A stretch of DNA of 64,000 bases, taken from the NCBI GenBank assembly GCA_028751875.1, contig CM054165.1:28844131-28908130 (forward strand). Direction: 5' to 3'. Source of the DNA: Rapana venosa (taxonomy: Eukaryota; Mollusca; Gastropoda; Neogastropoda; Muricidae). Made by a program: the position numbers and the translations under genes. This document shows positions 54,701 through 64,000 of the stretch, one piece after another (the first letter of the stretch is position 1; each line of letters begins with the position of its first letter). Under the pieces are notes generated by a model. That model saw only the letters and a list, made by a program, of their open reading frames with translations, was not told the origin of the DNA and searched no databases.

Positions 54701-57700
54701 GGTTGTTATAACACGTTTTGTGACATGATGTTAAGGCTGTTATAACAAGTTTTGGTTGACTTAATCCGTCATGGGTTGTATCAATATAATGTTGACATAA
54801 TGTCTATGGCTGTTTATACAACGTTCTGTTGACCATATGTATAGGGTTGTTATTATAACACCTATGTGGACATAATGTTATGTTGTTTATAAGACGTTAA
54901 GTTGACATGATGTTACTGATTGTTATAACCCGTTTATGTTTTAACAATAATGTTTATGATGTTATAAAACGTTATGTTGACATCAACGTTATTTTGTTAT
55001 AAAACGTTTTTTGACATAGAGTTATGGTGTTATAAACGTTTATGTTGACATAATGTTTACGGCAGTTCTACAGAACGTATGTCACATAATGTTATGGCTG
55101 TAATAAAACGTTAATTTAGAATAATGTTTCTGGCGGTTTGAAACGTTATGTCGAGATAATGTTATGGTTGTTATTAAACATTATGGTTACATATTGTTAA
55201 TGTGTTACAAAAAAATCGTTATGTTTTAATATACTTCATGGTTGTATAAAACGTTATGTTGACGTGATGTTTAATGGATGTTATAACACGTCCAAGTTGA
55301 CATTAATTTCTGGTGTTATAACACGTTTTTGACATAAAGTTATTTGTTATAAAACGCATGTTGACATAATGTATGTTGTTATAAAACGTTAAGTTGACAT
55401 GATATAATGAATGTTATAACACGTTTTGTTGACATGATGTTTTGGTTGTTATAACACGAGATATTGACAAAATGTTATGTTGTTATAAAATGTAATGCTG
55501 TCATAATGTTATCGTTGTTATAAAACGTTATGTTGACATGATGTTATGGTTGTTATAAAACGTTATGTTGACATGATGTTATGGTTGTTTGAAAACGTTA
55601 AGTTGACATGATGTTATGGTTGTTATAAAACGTTATGTTGACATGATGTTATGGTTGTGATAACACGTTATGTTGACATTATGTTATGGTTGTTATTAAA
55701 GGTATGTTGACATAATGTTATGGTTGTTGTAAAACGTTATGTTGACATAATGTTATTGTTGTTATAAAACGTTATGTTGACATAATTTTATGGTTGTTAT
55801 GAAACGTGATGTGACATTATGTATGGTGTTATAACACGTTAAGTGACTCGATGTTAAGGTTCCTTCCTATACACGTTATGTTTGACATAATGAGTCATGT
55901 TCTTATAACACGTTATGTTGACATAATGTTATGGTTGTTATAAAACGTTATGTTGACATAACGTTATGGTTGTTATAACACGTCATGTTGACATAATGTT
56001 ATGGTTGTTATAAAACGTTATGTTTACATAATAATATGGTTATTATAAAACGTTATCTTGACATAATGTTTCAGTTGTTATAAAACATTATGCTGACATA
56101 ATGTTCTGGTTGTTTTAAAACGTTATGTTGAGATGATATTATGGTTGTTATAACACGTTATGTTGACATAATGTTATGGTGTATAAACACGTTTTTTGAC
56201 ATGAATTTATGGTTGTATTAACACGTTATGTTGACAAAATGTTATGTTGTTATAAAATGTTATGTTGTCATAATATTATGGTTGTTTTACAACGTTATGT
56301 TCACATGATGTTATGGTTGTTTTAACACGTTATGTTGACATAATGTTATGGTTGTTATAACACGTTTTGTTGACATGATGTTATGGTTATTATAACAGGT
56401 TATGTTGACAAAATGTTATGTTTTGATAAAGTTATGTTGTCAAAATGTAATGGTTGTTAAAATACGTTATGTTGACGTAATGTTCTGGTTGTTATAAAAC
56501 GTTATGTTGACAAAATGTTATGGTTTTTAATAAAACTTATTTGACATAAGTTATGGTTGTTATAAAACCGTTTAGGTTGAACATAAGGATAAGTTGTTAT
56601 AAAACGTTATGTTGACATAATGTTTGGTTGTTTATAAATCATTATGTTAGACATAATGTTTATAGGTTATAATAAAACGTTATATGACATAAATCTTATG
56701 GTTGTATAAAACGTTATGTGTCATATAACCATTTGTTAAAAAAGGAGCTATTGACATAATGTTGTGATTGTTATAAAACGTATGATGACCATAAAGTTAG
56801 GATGTTAAACAACGTTATGTTGACATAAGTTATGGTTGTTATAATACGGAAAGTTAACATAATGTTTATGCTGTTATAAACACGTTAATTTGACAAAATC
56901 TTATGTTGTTCTAACACGTTATTTGACATGTTATTTTGTTAGAACACGTTAACTGACACAATGATATGTTGTTATAAAACGTTCTGTTGACAATAATTTA
57001 TGTTGTTATAAAACGTTGTGTGACATACTGTTTTTGGTGTTATAAAACGTTATGTTGATATAATTTTATGTTGTTATGAAACGTTATGTGGACATAATGT
57101 TATGGTTGGTATAAAACGTTATGTTGACTTAGTGTTATGGTTGTTATAACACGTTATGTTGACATAATGTTATGGTTGTTTGAAAACGTTATGTTGACAT
57201 AATGTTATGGTTGCTATAAAACGTTATGTTGACATAATGATATGGTTGTTATAAAACGTTATGTTGACATAATGTTATGGTTGTTATAAAACGTTATGTT
57301 GACATAATGTTATGGTTGTTATAACACGTTATGTTGACATAATGTTATGGTTTTTTATAAACGTTATTTGACATAATGTTATGGTTATTAATCGTTATGT
57401 GACAAAGTTCTGGTTGTTAAAAAACGTAATGTTAACATAATGTTATGTTGTTATAAAACCGTTAATGATTGACATATGAATGGCTGTTATAAAAGTTTAT
57501 GTTGACATTATGTTATGGTTATATAAACGTTAATGTTGACAAAATGTTATGAAATGTTATAAAATGCTATGTTGACCATAATGTTATGGTGTTTGTTAGA
57601 AATCGATATCTTTGACATAAGGTTATGGTTTATTAGAAGCGTTAAGTTACATGAGGGTATGGTTGGTATAACACGTAAGCTGTTATGTGTTAGGTTGTAT

Positions 57701-60175
57701 ACACGTTATGTTGACAAAATGTTATCGTTATGTTATAACACGTTATTAACCTGATGTTAATGGTTTTGTTATAACACGTTATGTTGACTATTATGTTTTT
57801 GATTGTATATAAAAAAAGTTAGTCTACAAAATAATGTGGTTGTTATAAAACGTTTTATTTTGACAATAATGTTTCGGTGTTATAAAAACATTAGTTGCAT
57901 AAGTTATGGTTGTTTTAAAACGTTATGTTGACATGATGTTATGGTTGTTATAACACGTTATGTTGACATAATGTTATGGTTGTTGTAACACGTTTTGTTG
58001 ACATGATGTTATGGTTGTTATAACACGTTAAGTTGACAAAATGTTATGTTGTTATAAAATGTTATGTTGTCATAATGTTACGGTTGTTAAAATACGTTAT
58101 GTTGACATAATGTTTTAGTTGTTATAAAACGTTATGTTGAAAAAATGTTATGGTTGTTATAAAACGTTATGATGACATAATGTTATGGTTGTTATAAAAC
58201 GATATGTTGAAATAATGTTATGGTTGTTATAAAACGTTATGTGACCCTAATGTATTATTATAACAAACTTTATGTTGACATAATCTTAGTGTTGTTATAA
58301 AACGTTATGTTGTCATAATAGTCCTGTTGTTATAAAAGGTTATGTTGACATAATGTTATGGTTGTTATAAAACGTTATGTTGACATAATGTTATAGTTGT
58401 TATGAAACGTTATGTTGACATAGATTTATGGTTGTTATACTACTTTATGTTAACATAATGTTATGGTTTTTATAATCGTTATGTTGACATAATGTTATGC
58501 TTTTTATAAATCGTTATGTTGACATAATGTTCTGGTTGTTATAAAACTTTATATAAACATAATGTTATGGTTGTTATGAAACGTTATGTTGACATTATGT
58601 TATTGCTGTTATAACACGTTATGTTGACATAATGTTATGGTTATTATAAAACGTTATGTTGACATAATGTTATTGTTGTTATAAAATGCTATGTTGACAT
58701 ACTGTTATGGTTGTTAGAAAACGATATCTTGACATATTGTTATGGTTATTAGAAAGCGTTATGTTGACATGATGTTATGGTTGTTCTAACACGTTTTGAT
58801 GACATGATGTTATGGTTGTTATAACACGTTTGGTTGACATGATGTAATGGTTGTTATAACACGTTATGTTGACAAAATGTTATGTTGTTATAAACTGTTA
58901 TGATGACATGATGTTATTGTTGTTATAAAACCTTATGTTGAAATAATTTTATGGTTGTTATAAAACGTTTTGTTGACATAATGTTATGGTTGTTATAAAA
59001 CGTTTTCTTGACATGATGTTATGGTTGTTATAACACGTTATGTTGACAAAATGTTTTGTTGTTATAAAATTTTATGTTGTCATATTGTTATGGTTGTTAT
59101 AAAACGTTATGTTGACATAATGTTATGGTTGTTATAAAACGTTATGTTGACATAATGTTATTGTTGTTGTAAAACGTTATGTTGCCATAATGTTATGGTT
59201 GTTATAATACGTTATGTTGGCATAATGTTGTGTTGTTATAACACGTTATGTTAACATGATGTTGTTGTTGTTATAACACGTGATGTTGTCATAATGTTAT
59301 GGTCGTTATAAAAAGTTGTGTTGAAATAAAGTTACGGTTATTAAAAAAACTTTTATGCGTTGAAAATAAAATAATGGTTGTAATAAAAACGTTTATGATG
59401 CCATAATGTTATGGTTCTTATAACACGTTATGTTGACCTAATTTATGTTAATAGAACACGATTTTGTTGACCTAATGGTAAGGTTGTTATAAAACGTTAT
59501 GTTGTCATAATGTTATGGTTGTTATAATACGTTATGTTGACTTGATGTTATAGTTGTTATAACACGTTATGTTGACATGATTTTATGGTTGTTATAACAC
59601 GTTATGTTGACATATTGTTATGGTTGTTATAAAACGTTATGTTACATAATAATATGGTTGTTATAAAACGTTATGTTAACATAATGTTTCGGTTGTTATA
59701 AAACATTATGTTGATACAATGTTATGGTTGTTTTAAAGCGTTATGTTGAAATAATGTTATGGTTGTTATAACACGTTACGTTGACATAATGTTATGGTTG
59801 TTATAACACGTTTTGTTGACATGATGTTATGGTTGTTTTAACACGTTATGTTGGCAAAAAGTTAATGTTGTTATAAAATTTATGTTGTCATAATGTAATT
59901 GTTCTTTTAAAACGTATGTTGACATGATTGTTATGGTTGTCTAATAATACGTTATGTTGACACAAATTGATTGTTGTTATACACGTTTTGTTGACATGAC
60001 TTATGGTTTTTATAACCGTTATGTTGAACAAAAGTTGGTGTTGTTATAAAATGTTAGTTTCATAATGTTATGGTTGTTAAAACGACGTATTTGACAATAA
60101 TGTTCTGGATGTTATGAAACGTTAAGTTACATAATGTTATGTTTGTTATAAACGTTGTGTTGACATAACTTTTTG
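45005..60175 (+). repeat. 35-bp satellite, forward orientation, block 6 (15.2 kb)
   Basis: Forward units. The first part (45.8-49.7 kb) is three successive copies of a roughly 1.35-kb higher-order repeat also seen at 1-1235. From about 51.6 kb another variant set dominates (GACAAAATGTTATGTTG followed by a TTATAAAATG unit, recurring near 51870, 54233, 55467, 56234, 58035 and 58873). Indel-rich zones lie at about 50.4-51.5, 52.0-52.5, 53.6-54.1, 54.5-55.4, 56.5-57.0 and 57.4-57.9 kb. Confidence 0.95.
45780..49740 (+). repeat. Three tandem copies of a ~1.35-kb higher-order repeat
   Basis: Variant units recur in fixed order: a GAGATGATG unit, a unit with TTGTTTTTATG, a TAATGGTAAAATAA unit, a TATAATGACATC unit, an ACCTTCAGTTGACA unit, a GATGTTACGAAACG unit and a GACAAGG unit. 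The GACAAGG-type unit falls near 46835, 48209 and 49546 (spacings of about 1.37 and 1.34 kb, 38-39 basic units). The same series ends near 1215 in the first block. Confidence 0.85.
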
Positions 60176-61364
60176 GATCCATAACATTAAGACAACCATA
60201 ACGGTTATAAGAGACATAACATTATGTCAACATAACGTGTTATAAGACCCATAACATCAAGTTAACACAACGTGTTATAAAAACCATAACATAATGTCAA
60301 CATGTTTCATGACAACAATAACATTATGTCAACATAACGTTTTATAACAACATAAACATTATGTCAACATAACGTGTTATAACTCCCATAACATTATGTC
60401 ATCATAACGTTCTATAACAACCATAACATTTTGTCAACATGACGGTTTTTAGCAACCATAACATTATGTCAACTTAACGATTTATCACAACATAACGTTT
60501 TATAACAACCATAACATTATGTCAACACAACGGTATATAAAAGCCATAACATTATGACAACATAACGTGTTATAAGAACATAACATTATCTCCACATAAC
60601 GTGTTATAAGAACCATAACATCAAGTCATTATATCGTGTAATAACAACCATAACATAATGTCTACAAAACGTGTTATCACAACCATAACATCATGCCAAC
60701 ATTACGTTTTTTAACAACCATAACATAATGTCAACATAACGTTTTATAACAACCATAACATTATGACAAGATAACATTTTCGAAAAACACAACATTTTGT
60801 CAATATAACGTGTTATAACACCATAACATCATGTCAACATAACGTGTTATAACAACCATAACATAATGTCAACATAACGTGTTATAACAACCATAACATC
60901 ATGTCAACATAACGTTTTATAAAAACCACAACATTATGTCAACATAATGTTTTATAACAAGCATAACATTATGTCAACATAACGATTTATAACAATCATA
61001 ACATTATGTCAACATAACGATTTATAACAACCATAACATTATGTCAACATAACGTTTAATAACAACCATAACATTATCTCGACATAACGTGTCATAACAG
61101 CCATAACATTATGTCAACAAAACGTTATATAACAGCCATAACATTATGTCAACATAACGTTTTATAACAACTATAACATTATGACAACATAACGTTTTAT
61201 AACAACCATAACATTATGTCAACATAACGGTTTATAGCAACCATAACATTATGTCAACATAACAATTATATAACAACCAAAACATTATGTCAACATAACG
61301 TTTTATAAAACAACTATAAACATTATACCACATACGTTTTATTAACCACCATAACATTATGTAA
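60176..61364 (-). repeat. 35-bp satellite, inverted orientation, block 7
   Basis: Short inverted block between two forward blocks. The switch on the left occurs at TTTTTGGATCCATAAC (about 60169-60184). The unit order at 60530-60720 (a CGGTATATAAAAGCC unit, a CAAGTCATTATATCGTG unit, an ATAATGTCTAC unit) matches 32060-32280 in block 5. Confidence 0.93.
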
Positions 61365-62120
61365 ACATGTGACAAGGTCTTATGGTATTTTTAAGAAACT
61401 TATGTTGAGTAAAATATATGGTTGTTATAAATCGTTATTTTGACAAAAGTTTATGGCTGTTATAAAACCGTTATGTTGCCATAATGGGTATGTCTATTCT
61501 GAAACATTAAGTTGACATAATGTTATGGTTTTATAAACGTTTATGTTCTCATAAGTATGAATTGTTTTAAAACGTAGTTGAATGATGTATGGTTTGTTAA
61601 CAACACGTTATGTCCTCAAATTGATGTTGTGGTTTCTTATAACGCGTAATTTGAACATAATGTTATGTTCAAATAACACTTATGTTGTCATAATGTTATG
61701 TTGTTAGTAAACGATATGTTGACATAATCTATGGATCTTATAAAACGTTATGTTGACTAATGTTATAGTTCATTTATAACCGTTATGTTGACTATTGATA
61801 TGGTTCCTTATAAAACGTTATGTTGACATAATGTTATAGTTTTATTATAAACCGTTTTGTTGACATAATGATATGTTTTTTAAAAAAAACGATTATGTTG
61901 ACATAATGTTTACATGCTGTGTATGAAACGTTATGTCGACATAATGTTAAGGTTTGTTATTACACGTTATGTTGCCATATGTTTATATTTGTTCTAAATC
62001 GTTATGTGACTTAATGTTATGGTTCTTTATATCGTTTATGTTGAACAAAAATCTATTGTGTTATAAAACAAATATGCCATAATGTTAGTTGTTATAAAAC
62101 GTATGTTGACATAATGTTTT
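60762..62120. repeat. Duplicated segment, copy 2 (contains a strand switch)
   Basis: Second copy of 44403-45758 at an offset of 16362 bp in the matching part. The match ends sharply after 62120 (copy 1 continues ATGTCTG, copy 2 TGTTTTT). Confidence 0.88.
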
Positions 62121-62532
62121 TGTTTTTTATAACAGTTATTTTTGACATAATGTTATGGTTTTTTAAATAACGTAATTTTTGACATAATGTTATGGTTTTT
62201 AAAAAAATTTATGTTAACATAATGTTATGTGTTATAACAAGTTATTTGAAAAAATGTTATGTTTTTAGAACACTTTATGTTGAATAATGTTATGTTTTTA
62301 AACACGTTATATTGACAAAAGTTATTGTTGTTCTAAAACGTTATGTTAAATGCAGGTTGTTATAAAACTTATGTTGTAAAATTTGGCGTTATTAAACGTT
62401 GTTTTTACATTTTTGGCTTTTACAAAAACGTTTGTTGACGTAAATTTATGGTTATTAAAAACTTGGGTTTTACTAATTTTATGTTTTTTTTAAAATCGTT
62501 ATGTTGACTAATTTTTTGGTTGTTAAAAACAT
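61365..62532 (+). repeat. 35-bp satellite, forward orientation, block 8
   Basis: Forward units. After 62120 the units become T-rich and poorly phased until they stop at the LINE junction near 62533. Confidence 0.9.
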
Positions 62533-62544
62533 ATCTCCCACCCC

Positions 62545-62890
62545 TGTACCTTCTCTCCAAATTGCAGTCGGGGCCCCAGATTCACAGGCTACAGAAATAT
62601 GGAATGACAAGGGAGCGCATTAGTCTGATTTGGAGATCATGAGATATTTTTACTCTCCAGATGGGTTTAGTTTTTTACAAAAAATTTTTGTCTGTGCGGT
62701 CCGCAACTACTTCTGGTTGGATCCCTGGGCTGATACAATGGCTCCCCCGGGACTTGAAGCTTTGAACTGTTTCCAGCTTCTGGTCATTAACCCTGATATC
62801 AGTGCTAATGCCGTTGGTGTTATTAGTCATCAGTTTGGTCTTCTCTGCACTGATTTCCATGCCGTATGTTTTGGAGGCCTTATCAAGTGT
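62545..62890 (-). pseudogene. RTE-like ORF2, C-terminal pieces in two other frames
   Basis: Frame 2 (62675-62890) continues the RT with KTYGMEISAEKTKLMTNN, IRVNDQKLETVQSFK and RGS, where the family has a Y-LGS box, and closes at a stop at 62675. Frame 3 gives KTKPIWRVKIS and IRLMRSLVIPYF (about 62597-62680), then a stop and NLERRYRG near 62545-62566. These are the expected successive blocks of the thumb and C-terminal region. The remaining C-terminus and the 3' UTR are absent. Confidence 0.75.
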
Positions 62891-63957
62891 TCTGTTAGGC
62901 TGGCAAGCTCTTTTTCTGATCCTGCTATTCCATCAATGTCATCTGCGAAGCGGAGGTTTGTGATCGTTCTGCCACCAATGCTGACTGATCCTTCATGATG
63001 TTCCAGTGCATCAGCCATGATTCTCTCAAGGAAGATGTTGAAAAGAGTAGGTGAGAGTAGACAGCCCTGCCTTACTCCAACTGTTGTTCGAAACCATTCT
63101 CCAATGTTGTTGTTGTAGTACACTGCACTGGTGGCCTCGCTGTACAGCCACACCCTGTCAAATGCCTTCTTAAAATCGATAAATACGTGGTAAAGGTCTT
63201 GTTGATGTTGAAGGTACCGCTCACATAGTATTCTGAGGTTGAATATCTGTTCGGTTGTGCTGCGCCCTGCTCTGAAACCTGCTTGTTCCTCAGCAATGAT
63301 GGTCTCTGCTTGTGGCTTCAGTCTATTCAATATTATCTGCAGCATGACCTTGCTTGGGTGGCATATGAGGCTGATTGTGCGGTAATTATGGCATTGTTGT
63401 AGATTTCCTTTCTTGGGGAGGGTGATGATGAGTGACTGTGTCCATGGTGTTGGCCATTTTCCTGTCTGCCAGATCTTGTTGCAGATTCTTAGTAGGGCGC
63501 TGATTATGGCTTCCCCTCCAGCTTGAACCAACTCAGCTGGAATGTTGTCAGCCCCTGCTGACTTTCCCTTTTTCAGGGATCTGACTGCTGTTTCCACTTC
63601 TTCTCGGAGGATAGGGTGACTGTCTGTGTCTTTGCTTGCTGGTACATTAAGGACATCTGGATCTCCTGCGGTTCTATAGTTATACAGGTCGGAGCAGTAT
63701 TCTGTCCATCTGTTCAGAATATCCTGGTCGTCAGTGAGACACTTCCCATTTTTGTCTTGGATTGTTAAACCTTTTCCCTGTTTTGTGCTAGTCAGGTCTT
63801 TCACCATCTGATATGCTTTCTTGCTATTGTTTTTCTTGATGTTCTCTTCAATGTCTTGGCACTGTTCACCGATCCATTTCTCTTTTGCCTCCGTCATGGA
63901 CTTCCTGATTCTTTTGTTGACTGCCCTATATTGTTCTGCTCTTTCTTTTTGTTTCAT
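62830..63957 (-). pseudogene. RTE-like reverse transcriptase ORF (375 codons)
   Basis: The longest open frame of the window. Residues 1-60 are a Lys-rich linker (RAEQYRAVNKRIRKS). Residues about 110-330 are the RT: KGKSAGADNIPAELVQAGGE, LPKKGN, QAGFRAGRSTTEQIFNLR, motif A FIDFKKAFDRVW (catalytic Asp present), motif B GVRQGCLLSPTLFN and motif C FADD (62938-62949, both Asp present). Between motif A and B the protein jumps from FDRVW to LYSEATSAV, so roughly 25 residues of the fingers/palm are missing without loss of frame (junction about 63139-63147). The last 20 residues are out of frame after a 1-bp loss near 62886. The Met start is artificial: the conserved upstream LQLCDKRRELK box (63967-64000) lies in another frame, with the shift in a T-rich run near 63952-63972. 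Confidence 0.85.
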
Positions 63958-64000
63958 TTTTCTTTTTCTTCAACTCTCTACGCTTGTCGCATAGTTGTAG

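Larger units (their letters stand above)
62533..64000 (-). mobile_element. RTE-like LINE, partial, cut at both ends
   Basis: Minus-strand ORF2 of a non-LTR retrotransposon. From the window end towards 62533 it contains the linker upstream of the RT, the RT domain and part of the C-terminal region. The wording of the blocks (GVRQGC-x-LSP-x-LFN, IGGRTITNLRFADD, MRSLV followed by an ELERR box) fits the RTE/BovB-type group, and related copies are very common in molluscs and other marine animals (from memory, not a search). The endonuclease lies beyond 64000. The 3' end is missing: satellite starts directly after the ELERR box. Confidence 0.88.

Noticed and set aside
62630..62998. 122-codon plus-strand open frame at the right end
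   Set aside because: It is antisense to the well-supported RT frames of the RTE-like LINE and has no independent similarity that I recognise.
63072..63296. 74-codon minus-strand open frame
   Set aside because: It lies in another frame over the RT coding sequence (62830-63957) and has Thr-rich, non-family content.
1..64000. A telomeric array
   Set aside because: The 35-bp unit contains no TTAGGG- or TTAGG-type motif, and the array changes strand repeatedly, unlike telomeres.

Overview
The window is non-coding, repeat-dominated eukaryotic DNA and contains no intact gene, RNA gene or CRISPR array that I can support. About 51 of the 64 kb (by adding the blocks below) is one AT-rich 35-bp tandem repeat. 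The rest is the decayed remains of three non-LTR retrotransposons (LINEs) of three different types, a second unrelated minisatellite, simple repeats and a 500-N assembly gap. The LINE mix (L1/Tx1-like, CR1/L2-like, RTE-like), the GT/GC and ATT microsatellites and the lack of bacterial gene organisation indicate an animal genome. A marine invertebrate such as a mollusc is plausible, but that is an inference from the LINE proteins only.

Layout. 1-1235: satellite in the forward orientation (unit halves ATAATGTTATGGTTGTT and ATAAAACGTTATGTTGAC). 1236-1786: the same satellite inverted. 1787 to about 5980: a broken L1/Tx1-like LINE on the minus strand, ending in a poly(A) tail that abuts the satellite. 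5980-7660: unassigned sequence with GT/GC microsatellites and A/C-rich low complexity. 7661-8660: a different 32-36 bp minisatellite. 8661-8795: disorganised sequence. 8796-10641: forward satellite. 10642-11141: N gap. 11142-16128: inverted satellite. 16129-20372: a broken CR1/L2-like LINE on the plus strand, inserted inside one satellite unit and ending in an (ATT)n tail. 20373-45004: inverted satellite. 45005-60175: forward satellite. 60176-61364: inverted. 61365-62532: forward. 62533-64000: part of an RTE-like LINE on the minus strand, running out of the window.

The satellite has several levels of order. Each 35-bp unit looks like a diverged dimer of a roughly 17-bp element. Units carrying private variants recur in the same order as higher-order repeats of about 1.0-1.4 kb. 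The array changes strand at least six times, and a segment of about 1.36 kb containing one of these strand switches occurs twice, 16.4 kb apart. The array also alternates between clean stretches and stretches dense in 1-2 bp indels, so part of the apparent structure may come from the assembly.

No genes work together here. The retrotransposons are dead copies (stops, frameshifts, lost catalytic residues, an internal deletion). The value of the window is as a record of satellite evolution and retrotransposon insertion, possibly in heterochromatin.
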